64,000 nt of DNA, taken from contig JACRNL010000003.1 in NCBI GenBank assembly GCA_016234935.1, positions 1 to 64,000 of the forward strand. Direction: 5' to 3'. The position numbers and the translations under genes are program-made. Shown piece by piece: positions 50,011 to 58,908 of the stretch. The notes under the pieces were generated by a model. The model was not told the DNA's origin. It searched no databases and worked only from the letters and a program-made list of their open reading frames with translations. This stretch comes from Deltaproteobacteria bacterium (GTDB taxonomy: Bacteria > Desulfobacterota > GWC2-55-46). The stretch's first letter is position 1. Every line of letters begins with the position of its first letter.

Positions 50011-50105
50011 TCGTAGGCGGTCACTTGTGGAAGAACGGCAACTTCGGTGTGCCTTCGGCACACCTCGTTGAGGGCGGCTATTATTAACAATAAACGGAGG
50101 AAAGT

Positions 50106-50489
50106 ATGAGCGATCTTTTGGATAAGGCTATTCTTGTAGGGCTTGGTCTTGAAAAGAAGGCGAGGGAAGTCCTTGATGAGCTTGAAAAGAGCGCGGCCGC
50201 GGATGCCGCCGCCGGGGGCGGGCTTTCGGCAAAGCAGCGCCTTGAAAACAGGCTCTCCGAGGACGGCACGAAGATACTGAAGGACTTTCTGGCCGTTGTA
50301 AAGTCTGTGAAGGACAAGATGGAAGAGGAGCTTACGGCGTCTTCAGGCAAGATACTTGGAAAGGTGCACGCGGCAAAGGAAGAGGACGTGGAGGTAATAA
50401 AAGAGATGGCGCGCGTTGCCAGGGAAAAGGTTGACAAGCTCGAAAAAAGGGTCGAGGAGCTTGAGGCAAGGGTCGGAAAGGGCGCATAG
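50106..50489 (+). CDS. Coiled-coil protein, phasin/UbiK-like
   Basis: ARVAREKVDKLEKRVEELEARVGKG C-terminal coiled coil, adjacent to quinone genes. Confidence 0.5.
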   Translation: MSDLLDKAILVGLGLEKKAREVLDELEKSAAADAAAGGGLSAKQRLENRLSEDGTKILKDFLAVVKSVKDKMEEELTASSGKILGKVHAAKEEDVEVIKEMARVAREKVDKLEKRVEELEARVGKGA

Positions 50490-50575
50490 GCCGCAAAACA
50501 TGTAGTGAGAGGCTCGATTACAAAATCCCCCTCAGTCCCCTTTTCCAAGGGGGAAGTGAAATCTATTTTTTTATT

Positions 50576-50651
50576 CCTCCCCCGCACCACTCGCCTACAC
50601 GGCTATTTGCGTTAAATGATGCATTTGTGATGGCGAGTGGTGCGGGGGAGG
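50576..50651. repeat. Inverted-repeat element: 20-bp perfect arms, 36-nt loop
   Basis: CCTCCCCCGCACCACTCGCC ... GGCGAGTGGTGCGGGGGAGG. Confidence 0.95.
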
Positions 50652-50669
50652 GCAGGGAGGATTTGATTA

Positions 50670-50700
50670 TCGTTCCCACGCCGGAGCGTGGGAACGATAA
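50670..50700. repeat. CGTTCCCACGCCGGAGCGTGGGAACG palindrome
   Basis: Copies also at 50829-50857, 57433-57461, 57615-57643, 58127-58158; partial at 16211-16235. Confidence 0.95.
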
Positions 50701-50887
50701 TGAATGGACAAAGAACTGTTTCTTTGTCATTCCCGATGTTTTAATCGGGAATCTAAAGTTATATCCCCGATAGAAGCATTCGGGGATGACAGAAAATGCT
50801 GCGCTGGATGCTGGAGCGTCCTTTGATGCATTCCCACGCCGGAGCGTGGGAACGATAAATGTCCAATACCCAAGATCAATGATAGAC

Positions 50888-52546
50888 ATGCAGACCCTTA
50901 AAAACATCCGGCGTCTGAATAAGATAGCCGTAACGCTCATCAGGTACGGCTTCGGCCATATCGCCTCTGAGATGCGCATACTTCCGTTTTTCGCGGTCAT
51001 TGAACGGATATTCGTATCTGAAAAGACGGCCGAAGGGCTTACCACGCCGGAGAGGATACGTCTTGTCCTTGAGGAGCTTGGCCCGACCTTCATAAAGCTC
51101 GGTCAGATTGCCTCCACGAGGGCGGACCTCCTTCCGCCGGATTGGATTGCGGAGTTTAAAAGACTTCAGGACATGGTCCCGTCCGTGCCTTTCGAGGAGG
51201 TCAAAAGGGTCGTTGAAGCGTCGCTGAAGGCCCCGCTTGAGGAGAAGTTTCCCGTGTTCAGCCCGGAGCCTGTCGCCTCGGCCTCGATAGCGCAGGTGCA
51301 TTTAGCGGAGCTTGCAAACGGCGACAAGGTCGCCGTGAAGGTGAAGCGCCCAGGCATCGCGCCGGTAATCGAGGCGGACATTTCCGTCATGGAAACGGTC
51401 GCCGGGCTTCTGGAAAGATACGTCCCCGCGTCAAGGCGATACCGCCCGCGCGAGGTCGTCGCCGAGTTCGCGGGCGTCATTGAAAAAGAGCAGGACCTGA
51501 CCCTTGAAGGCGGCAACGCCAACCGCTTTTACAATTTATTCAAGGGCAGCCCGAAGGTGCAGATACCCCGCGTATACTGGGAGCTGACCACCCGCGAATG
51601 CCTGACGATGGAGCGCATCAGCGGAACGCCCATTGACGAGGCCGATAAGCTCAGAGAGCGCGGCATAGACATCACAAAGGCGGCGGAAGACGGCATAGAG
51701 CTGTTCTTCAAGCAGGTATTCGAGTTCGGTCTTTTTCACGCGGACCTGCACCCGGGCAACATATTCGTCCGCGACGACGGGGTTATAATCTACCTCGACT
51801 TCGGCATCGTCGGAAGGCTCGACAGGGATCTGAGGAAATACCTTGCCAACATGCTTTATTACCTCGTGAAAGAGGATTACTACCGCATGGCCCTTGTGCA
51901 CAGGGAAATGGGGCTTATATCCGAAGAGGTCTCTTTGCATGAGTTCGAGGAGGCGCTCCGTGAGATAACGGAGCCCATCTTCGGCAAGCCCCTCGAGCAG
52001 ATAAGCATCTCCGCCCTGCTCATGAAGCTCATACAGACGGCGCGCAGGTTTGACATGAAGCTCCAGCCAAACCTCCTTCTGCTCCAGAAGTCCATGGTCA
52101 TAATCGAGGGCGTGGGCAGACAGCTCTGCCCGGAGATAAACATGTGGGAGGTGGCAAAGCCCCTTATCTTCAAATGGATGGTGCGGGAGAGGTGGTCCCC
52201 GAAGGCCGTTTTTGAGAAGGGCAAAGGCCGCGTTGAGGAGCTTGCGGAGGCGGCCTATGAGTTGCCCATACACATGAACAACCTGCTGCTTAAGACCTTT
52301 AAGCAGGATCTGCGCATAGGTTTTGACCACCATAAGCTCGAACCCGTGACCGAGGAGCTTAACAGCGCCGGCAGGAGGATAGCCGGCGGCCTCGTGGTGA
52401 GCGCCGTCGTGCTTGGCGCATCCGTCATGGCCGTGCTGGCCGACAAAGACGGAGCGAGGTTTTTAGGCATACCGGTGATAAGCGCAATCGGCTTTATTGT
52501 CGCCGTTGTCATCGGCATAAAAGTCTTCGGCGCCGACAGAAGATAA
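50888..52546 (+). CDS. ubiB: UbiB/ABC1/AarF-like kinase
   Basis: LGPTFIKLGQIASTRADLLPPDW; SIAQVHLAELANGDKVAVKV; HADLHPGNIFV; DFGIVGRL. Confidence 0.93.
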   Translation: MQTLKNIRRLNKIAVTLIRYGFGHIASEMRILPFFAVIERIFVSEKTAEGLTTPERIRLVLEELGPTFIKLGQIASTRADLLPPDWIAEFKRLQDMVPSVPFEEVKRVVEASLKAPLEEKFPVFSPEPVASASIAQVHLAELANGDKVAVKVKRPGIAPVIEADISVMETVAGLLERYVPASRRYRPREVVAEFAGVIEKEQDLTLEGGNANRFYNLFKGSPKVQIPRVYWELTTRECLTMERISGTPIDEADKLRERGIDITKAAEDGIELFFKQVFEFGLFHADLHPGNIFVRDDGVIIYLDFGIVGRLDRDLRKYLANMLYYLVKEDYYRMALVHREMGLISEEVSLHEFEEALREITEPIFGKPLEQISISALLMKLIQTARRFDMKLQPNLLLLQKSMVIIEGVGRQLCPEINMWEVAKPLIFKWMVRERWSPKAVFEKGKGRVEELAEAAYELPIHMNNLLLKTFKQDLRIGFDHHKLEPVTEELNSAGRRIAGGLVVSAVVLGASVMAVLADKDGARFLGIPVISAIGFIVAVVIGIKVFGADRR

Positions 52547-52568
52547 ACGCACGGAGTCCGTTACGGAC

Positions 52569-53315
52569 ATGGAAGAAAAGACGACATATTTCGGCAAGAC
52601 CGTTATCCCGGAAGGGGACAAGGAAAAAAGGGTCAAAGAGGTCTTCGACACCGTCGCCGGAAAGTACGACCTGATGAACGACCTCATGAGCCTCGGGACG
52701 CACCGCCTGTGGAAGCGCATAGTCGCCGAAGAGACGGGCCTGAGGCCCGGCCAGTCGGCCCTTGACGTTGCCGGAGGCACGGCTGACATCGCGCTTCTCA
52801 TGGCCGGAAAGGTCGGGGACGCCGGCAGTGTCGTGGTTTTCGATATAAACTCCGAGATGCTGACGCTTGGACGCGACAAGGCGCTTGATAGAGGTTTTTT
52901 GAAGAACATCCGCTTCGTGCAGGGTAACGCCGAGCAGATAGCCTTTGCCGACAACACCTTCCACTGCGCCGCCGTAGGCTTCGGCATAAGGAACGTCACG
53001 CACCTTGACCGCGCATTCAGGGAAATGGCGCGCGTGGTCAAGCCGGGCGGCAAGGTCATATGCCTTGAGTTTTCGCACCCGCAAAACCCGGTCTTTGGCG
53101 CGCTCTACGACTTTTATTCATTCAACGTCATCCCCGTGGTAGGCGAGGCGGTCACAGGCAGCAGGAGCGCGTATGTCTATCTGCCTGAGTCCATCAGGAA
53201 GTTCCCGAAGCAGGATGAGCTTAAGAAGATAATGGAAGACGCCGGACTTTTCAGGGTGAAGTATTCGAACCTCTTTAACGGCGTAGCCGCCGTGCATGTG
53301 GGTTATAAGGTCTGA
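52569..53315 (+). CDS. ubiE: UbiE/MenG quinone C-methyltransferase
   Basis: VFDTVAGKYDLMNDLMSLGTHRLWK; LDVAGGTADIALLM; FGIRNVTHLDRAFREMARVVKPGGK. Confidence 0.96.
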   Translation: MEEKTTYFGKTVIPEGDKEKRVKEVFDTVAGKYDLMNDLMSLGTHRLWKRIVAEETGLRPGQSALDVAGGTADIALLMAGKVGDAGSVVVFDINSEMLTLGRDKALDRGFLKNIRFVQGNAEQIAFADNTFHCAAVGFGIRNVTHLDRAFREMARVVKPGGKVICLEFSHPQNPVFGALYDFYSFNVIPVVGEAVTGSRSAYVYLPESIRKFPKQDELKKIMEDAGLFRVKYSNLFNGVAAVHVGYKV

Positions 53316-53353
53316 CGATGAGCGGAAAATTTTTATTGCGCGGCGGGGTCTTG

Positions 53354-53778
53354 TGTCTGACGAACGGGAAAAAATAAAAAAGGTCAAAGAGTCGCTTCTT
53401 AAACGCGCCCTGCTCCCATTGAAGGTCATGCCGCTCTGGATGGACGCCATCGGCGCCGGGGCGTTCATATCTTCGGCCATCGGGAAACACCCGCTCTTGA
53501 AGGAGAGGCTTGCCGAGATAGACGACAAGATTTTTTTCTTCGAGGCAATGGACATCGGAAAGGGTTTTTACCTTCACATAAAGGACATGGACATAAAGAT
53601 AGTCCCGCACATGACCAGAAAGCCCGACGTCACCATGAAGGGCGAGGTAAAACTCCTCATTGACGTTTTTCTCGGAAAGATAGACGCCGATACGGTCTTT
53701 TTTTCACGCAGGCTGGAGGTAAGCGGCGACACCGCTACGGCCATACATCTGAAGAATATACTGGCGGGGCTGGGGTGA
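53354..53778 (+). CDS. SCP2-domain lipid-binding protein, UbiT-like
   Basis: FFFEAMDIGKGFYLHIKDMDIKIVPHMTRKPDVTMKGEVKLLIDVFLGKIDADTVFFSRRLEVSGDTA. Confidence 0.8.
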
Positions 53779-53829
53779 GCCAGAGCGTATATTCTAAGCG
53801 GCGTCTTTTTTAAGCGGCGACTCTTTTTT

Positions 53830-54255
53830 TTATTCGAAAGTTATTTCCTTTATGTTGTTTACGCCTATCCTGTATGTGCCGAAGCTCGTTGTGCCGGAGA
53901 ACTTCGCGTCGTCGTTGATGCTTATGGCGACCACCTCGCCGCTTCTGAGCGTTATCTGGAAGTCTATCTTGTTGTCCGCGCTCTTGCCGGCGTTGACGGC
54001 CTTTTTGGCATTCTCAAACGCGATGGTCACGGTGCCCTTGCCGCGGCTGCCGCTGAAGAAGGTGTCGCCCTCGAAGCTGGCGTGGTTGACCTTTGTGGAA
54101 ATGTCCTGGTCGTCCTTGATGGCGGCCCTTATGTCCGTCTCCGGAAGCGGCACTTCCGTGCCCGGGCCTTTGCCCATGCCGGTGCAGAGCATCCATATGA
54201 AGATGGCGGGCAGAGTCCAGAGCACGCTCCGCTTGAACCTGTATGCGCTTGTCAT
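53830..54255 (-). CDS. Hypothetical secreted/lipoprotein
   Basis: Hydrophobic N-terminus; no family recognised. Confidence 0.65.
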   Translation of the reverse strand: MTSAYRFKRSVLWTLPAIFIWMLCTGMGKGPGTEVPLPETDIRAAIKDDQDISTKVNHASFEGDTFFSGSRGKGTVTIAFENAKKAVNAGKSADNKIDFQITLRSGEVVAISINDDAKFSGTTSFGTYRIGVNNIKEITFE

Positions 54256-54686
54256 TTGTCTATTCTCCTCGTAAAGACCGGCTGTAAAGCAGGGTCTTGA
54301 ATTTGTGCCTATTATTGCAGGCGTTGCGCATAAATGTCAAGCCCAAGCCGCTTGCCTTTCTTGAAAGAAAGGGTGCTGCGCACGGCTGAAGCCAAGATGC
54401 AACCCTTTAGCTTTGCCCACCGCAGGCGCTGCGCACGGCTAAAGTCAAAATACAACCCTTTAGCCACGTCCCCGCAGGTTTTAAGCGGGGATTTGCCCAC
54501 CGCAGGCGTTCAAAGAACTTTAATATCTTTATATATTCTGAAATCGGCTGAGGCTTATGTGGTAAAAAAGAGACTGCGCTTGCTTTAGTGGCAACAATAA
54601 CACATAACTCCAAACAAGGGAATTTTCAACTTATTGAAATCATTAGGTCATATTGCAAGGCACAGTTCTTGCTTTAATAACAGAGC

Positions 54687-55610
54687 ATGAGACAGCATAC
54701 CATAAAAAACAGCATTTCATTTTCAGGCATAGGGCTTCACACCGGTTGTAATGTCAATGTCAGGATACGGCCTTCAAAGGCCGACACCGGCATTACCTTC
54801 ATTAGAACCGACGTCGCCGGAGCCGCGCCGATAAAGGCCAATGCCGTCAACGTGGTCGCCACTAATTACGCGACCTCTCTTGGCGTCAACGGCGTAAAGG
54901 TATCAACCGTCGAGCATCTTCTCGCGGCCTTCTACGGGTTTGGCGTAGACAATGCCGTTGTAGAGCTTGACGGCTCCGAGGTGCCTGTTCTTGACGGCAG
55001 CGCCGCTCATTTCATTGAAATGCTTGAAGAAACCGGCTTGACTCAGCAGCCGGCCTCTAAGAAATATCTTGTGGTAAAAAAACCAATAAAGGTTTTTGAC
55101 GGTGAAAAATATGCATTTTTGCTGCCTTCCAAGGATCGGCAGTTCATAGTGGATTACAGCATAGACTTCGCGCACTCGTTTCTTTCAAAGCAGAGTTTTT
55201 CAAGTCTGTTCTCAAAGGACGTCTTCAAGGACGAGGTCGCAAACGCCAGGACTTTCGGTTTTTTGCGCGATATAGAGATGCTCAAGGCCAACGGCCTTGC
55301 CAGGGGCGGCTCGCTTGAGAATGCCGTCGTCATAGGCGAAGACTCGATACTGAACGCGGACGGTCTGCGTTATCCCGATGAGTTCGTCCGCCACAAGGTG
55401 CTCGACATGGTCGGAGACGTCTCCCTTATCGGCTATCAGGTCATAGGCTGCCTTGTTGCCTGCCGTTCAGGCCACGCGCTCAATTACAGATTAGTTCAAG
55501 AGCTGCTTGGAAGGCCCGGAAGCTGGGCGCTCAGCGACATGCTTGCCGGCGAGAGCCATGAAGCCAAAGACCGCTACTTCGTTGAAAAGGCCGTCCCGGT
55601 GTCTGCCTGA
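54687..55610 (+). CDS. lpxC: UDP-3-O-acyl-N-acetylglucosamine deacetylase
   Basis: FSGIGLHTGCNVNVRIRPS; STVEHLLAAFYGFGVDNAVVELDGSEVPVLDGSA; RHKVLDMVGD. Confidence 0.96.
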   Translation: MRQHTIKNSISFSGIGLHTGCNVNVRIRPSKADTGITFIRTDVAGAAPIKANAVNVVATNYATSLGVNGVKVSTVEHLLAAFYGFGVDNAVVELDGSEVPVLDGSAAHFIEMLEETGLTQQPASKKYLVVKKPIKVFDGEKYAFLLPSKDRQFIVDYSIDFAHSFLSKQSFSSLFSKDVFKDEVANARTFGFLRDIEMLKANGLARGGSLENAVVIGEDSILNADGLRYPDEFVRHKVLDMVGDVSLIGYQVIGCLVACRSGHALNYRLVQELLGRPGSWALSDMLAGESHEAKDRYFVEKAVPVSA

Positions 55611-55637
55611 CTTACTTCCGTCAAAAAAGACAGATAA

Positions 55638-55668
55638 AGGCCCCTTTTTTTAAAAGGGGCCTTTTTTA
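55638..55668 (+). terminator. Rho-independent terminator
   Basis: AAGGCCCC...GGGGCCTTTTTT downstream of lpxC. Confidence 0.85.
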
Positions 55669-55800
55669 TTGCCCCATATTTCAGCGGTTTTTTAAATTAA
55701 AGTTCTTTGGGCTTACCTTTCTTTCAAGAAAGGTAAGTTTGTAAAACAGGCATGAATATGCTAAGATTTTATACTAATAACCTTGAATTAAAGGAGAAGT

Positions 55801-56817
55801 TTGGAAAAAAATACCAACATGGGCGCCGCCTTGCAGAAGGCTAAAAAGCAGATAGACCTTGTTGACAACGACATTGCCGTCCGCCTTTTCGGCGAAGGCG
55901 GCCAGAACTTCAAGAGGTTTGAAAAAAAGCTCGGAGTGACGCTTGACACAAGGGGCGCCCTCGTGACCATACAGGGCGACCCGGTTAAGGCAGCCCTTGC
56001 TGAAAGGCTTATAGCCGAGCTTGCCGAGCTTTTAAAAAAAGGCTATCAGTTCTCCACCCAGGACATTGACTACGCTATAAGGATGCTCTCCGCCGATAAA
56101 GACGCGCGCCTCGCGGACGTATTCATGGACACAGCGTTTGTTTCGTTCAGGAAAAAGATAATCGCCCCAAAGAGCGTCGCGCAGAAAAGATACATAGACG
56201 CGATACGCAGATACGACATAGTCTTCGGCATCGGCCCGGCTGGAACGGGCAAGACCTACCTTGCCATGGCCATGGCCGTGTCCGCGCTTATGAACAAAGA
56301 GGTTGACAGGATAATCCTCACCCGTCCGGCGGTAGAGGCAGGCGAGAAGCTCGGCTTTCTGCCCGGCGATCTCGCCGCGAAGGTAGACCCGTATCTCCGC
56401 CCGCTCTACGACGCCCTGCACGATATGATTGATTACGAAAGGGCGCAGAAGTTCATCGAGACCGGCGCCATAGAGGTCGCCCCTCTGGCATTCATGAGGG
56501 GGCGAACTCTTAACGACTCCTTTGTCATCCTCGATGAGGCGCAAAACACGACCCTTGAGCAGATGAAGATGTTCCTGACGCGCCTCGGCTTTGGCTCAAA
56601 GGCCGTGATAACAGGAGACATCACGCAGATAGACCTGCCCCTTGCCAAGCCGTCCGGCCTCGTCGAGGCGCATAAGATACTCGAAGGGGTGGAGGGCATA
56701 GAGTTCGTCATGTTCTCGGAGGCCGACGTCGTGCGCCATCCGCTCGTCCTTGAGGTGATACGCGCCTTTGAAAAGATGGAGGCGAAAAAGAAGGCCACGC
56801 TGGCGGCTGAGGAGTAG
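55801..56817 (+). CDS. phoH: PhoH-family ATPase
   Basis: FGIGPAGTGKTYLAMAMAV; LTRPAVEAGEKLGFLPGDL; FVILDEAQNTTLEQMKMFLTRLG; TTG start. Confidence 0.95.
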   Translation: MEKNTNMGAALQKAKKQIDLVDNDIAVRLFGEGGQNFKRFEKKLGVTLDTRGALVTIQGDPVKAALAERLIAELAELLKKGYQFSTQDIDYAIRMLSADKDARLADVFMDTAFVSFRKKIIAPKSVAQKRYIDAIRRYDIVFGIGPAGTGKTYLAMAMAVSALMNKEVDRIILTRPAVEAGEKLGFLPGDLAAKVDPYLRPLYDALHDMIDYERAQKFIETGAIEVAPLAFMRGRTLNDSFVILDEAQNTTLEQMKMFLTRLGFGSKAVITGDITQIDLPLAKPSGLVEAHKILEGVEGIEFVMFSEADVVRHPLVLEVIRAFEKMEAKKKATLAAEE

Positions 56818-56874
56818 TTTTTTATAAACAAGGTTTTGTATCCGTCATTTCCGGACGCTTCTATCAGGGATAAG

Positions 56875-56956
56875 ACGTAGTGCGAGGCTTCAGCCTCGCT
56901 GTTTTTAAGCGCCGCTGTCAGATTGCGGCGAGCGAGGCTGAAGCCTCGCACTACGT
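56875..56956. repeat. 82-bp element with perfect 26-bp terminal inverted repeats, each arm itself palindromic
   Basis: ACGTAGTGCGAGGCTTCAGCCTCGCT ... AGCGAGGCTGAAGCCTCGCACTACGT. Confidence 0.97.
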
Positions 56957-57002
56957 TTCTTTTCCGCAATAGAAGAAAATAATTTACTTAAAGGAACTGC
57001 CA

Positions 57003-57425
57003 TTGCCAGTTTCCATTATAGACGAAGCCGGATTTAAAAAGAGCGCGTTGATTAAGAAGATCGCGGCATATGCGCTGAGTGAGCTTGGCAAAAACAACGC
57101 CGAGGTCAGCGTGCTCATTACCGGAAACGACGGCATTCAATCGCTGAATAAAAAGTTCCGCAGGATGGACAGGCCCACGGACGTCCTCAGCTTTCCCATG
57201 AACGACGCAGACATGCTCGGCGACGTGGTAATGTCAAAGGACAAGGTGATAAGCCAGTCAAAGGAATTCAATGTCAGCGCGGATGAGGAATTAGCAAGGC
57301 TCTTCATCCACGGCATCCTGCACCTCCTCGGCTTCGACCACGTAAAAGGCGGCACTCAGGCCAAAAAGATGAAGGCAAAGGAAGAGGAACTGCTGCGGGG
57401 AGTGAGGGGGAAGGGGTGGATTTAA
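57003..57425 (+). CDS. ybeY: Endoribonuclease YbeY
   Basis: FRRMDRPTDVLSFPMND; HGILHLLGFDH; TTG start. Confidence 0.95.
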   Translation: MPVSIIDEAGFKKSALIKKIAAYALSELGKNNAEVSVLITGNDGIQSLNKKFRRMDRPTDVLSFPMNDADMLGDVVMSKDKVISQSKEFNVSADEELARLFIHGILHLLGFDHVKGGTQAKKMKAKEEELLRGVRGKGWI

Positions 57426-57696
57426 AGACGTTATCGTTCCCACGCTCCAGCGTGGGAACGAAGCCTTGGACGCTCCAGCGTCCCGTTGTTGTTTTTTGTA
57501 GCTTTTGCCTGATTACGCCAAGGCAAGGCTAAAACACTACTGAGTTTTGACAGCAGGTTGTCATGAAGATTAACCAGTGGCAGTGATATACGGGACGCAG
57601 GAGCGTCCCCTGATGCGTTCCCACGCCGGAGCGTGGGAACGATGAAGGAAGAGGAACTGCTGCGGGGAGTGAGGGGGAAGGGGTGGATTTAAAGAC
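57378..57696. repeat. 52-bp exact direct repeat (57378-57429 / 57645-57696; ybeY 3' end) around a ~215-bp palindrome-ended segment
   Basis: aaggaagaggaactgctgcggggagtgagggggaaggggtggatttaaagac twice; enclosed ends form inverted double-hairpin modules. Confidence 0.96.
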
Positions 57697-57709
57697 AAGG
57701 GAGGATTGT

Positions 57710-57913
57710 ATGAAATACAAGGTAAATCTTAAAAAGACTGAAGAAGGTTATGCCGCGTGGGTGCCGGGTTTGCCGGGTTGCTGGTCGCAGGGACAGACCG
57801 AGGACGAAGCCCTTGAAAACATAAAAGACGCGATAGAGGCCTATTTAGATACGGTTGACGAGTTAAGCAAAGGGAAAGAGTCCCGTTACGTGGAAGTAAC
57901 GGGCCATGCCTGA
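57710..57913 (+). CDS. hicB: HicB-like antitoxin (first HicBA module)
   Basis: MKYKVNLKKTEEGYAAWVPGLPGCWSQGQTEDEALENIKDAIEAYL. Confidence 0.88.
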   Translation: MKYKVNLKKTEEGYAAWVPGLPGCWSQGQTEDEALENIKDAIEAYLDTVDELSKGKESRYVEVTGHA

Positions 57914-58229
57914 ACTTCAAGGTATAAACCACGAAAGCACGGTGAAGGCCTTTGAGAAGGCAGGGTTTCGCATCGCAAGGCAGGGCAAGCATATAACGAT
58001 GACAAACGGAGAGCGCATCATTACCATACCGAGGGCTAACCCTGTCAATTCATTTACAATGGCAGGCATCGTAAAAGACGCAGGGCTCAGCATAGAGGAG
58101 TTTAAAAACTTTTATAAGGCTGGTTTATCGTTCCCACGCCGGAGCGTGGGAACGATAAATAAATCTATATACTACTTTTATGACCCATCCCCGCATAATA
58201 AAGCCCAAGGGCTGGATAGAGAGCCTTAA
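57906..58229 (+). CDS. hicA: HicA-like toxin with repeat-derived C-terminal extension
   Basis: FEKAGFRIARQGKHITMTNGERIITIPRANPVNSFTMAGIVKDAGLSIEEFKNF, then SFPRRSVGTIN from the palindrome. Confidence 0.82.
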   Translation: MPELQGINHESTVKAFEKAGFRIARQGKHITMTNGERIITIPRANPVNSFTMAGIVKDAGLSIEEFKNFYKAGLSFPRRSVGTINKSIYYFYDPSPHNKAQGLDREP

Positions 58230-58908
58230 CTGCGCCATCGAGGGCGTTATTTACGCCTTCAGGACGCAAAGACATATAAGGATACACTACGTCATCGCGG
58301 CGGCGGCGCTTTTTTTGAGCCTTTTTCTGCGGCTGCCCATGATGGAGTTCGCGCTTTTCAGCGTCACGGTCATTATCCTGCTTTTCGCGGAGATGATGAA
58401 CACGGCGCTTGAAGAGGCTGTGAACCTTGTGGAGGAAAAACACCACAGGATAGCGAAGAACGCAAAGGACGTCGCCGCCGGCGCGGTGCTTATCTCCTCC
58501 ATCGGCGTATTTATAACGGGCTACATGATCCTGTCCAAATACCTTTACGGGCCTATGACCGGGGCGCTGCGCGGGGCAAAGGAGTTTTCCGGGCACATCG
58601 CAATCATCGCGCTCCTCCTTGTGATGATTTCCGTGGTTGTGCTTAAAGCGACTGTCGGCAAGGGGACTCCCCTGCATGGCGGCATGCCGAGCGGCCATTC
58701 CGCGGCGGCCTTTTCCATCGCGGCGTCCATTGCGCTGTTGACGTTTAACCCGCTTGTGGCTATCCTGTCGTTTGCCCTTGCGCTCATGGTGAGTCAGTCA
58801 AGGCTTCTTGGGCGCATACACACGAGGCTGGAGGTCTTCCTCGGCGCGCTTCTCGGCCTTGGGTTGACCCTTCTGCTCTTCTGGATATTTTCAATAACGG
58901 CAAAATGA
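58180..58908 (+). CDS. Diacylglycerol kinase (DgkA) fused to PAP2-like phosphatase domain
   Basis: NTALEEAVNLVEEKHHRIAKNAKDVAAGAVLI; GTPLHGGMPSGHSAAAF; SQSRLLGRIHTRLEV. Confidence 0.88.
   Translation: MTHPRIIKPKGWIESLNCAIEGVIYAFRTQRHIRIHYVIAAAALFLSLFLRLPMMEFALFSVTVIILLFAEMMNTALEEAVNLVEEKHHRIAKNAKDVAAGAVLISSIGVFITGYMILSKYLYGPMTGALRGAKEFSGHIAIIALLLVMISVVVLKATVGKGTPLHGGMPSGHSAAAFSIAASIALLTFNPLVAILSFALALMVSQSRLLGRIHTRLEVFLGALLGLGLTLLLFWIFSITAK

Noticed and set aside
57529-57720. 63-aa ORF in the ybeY repeat unit
   Set aside because: Consists of repeat-derived sequence; no RBS or family.
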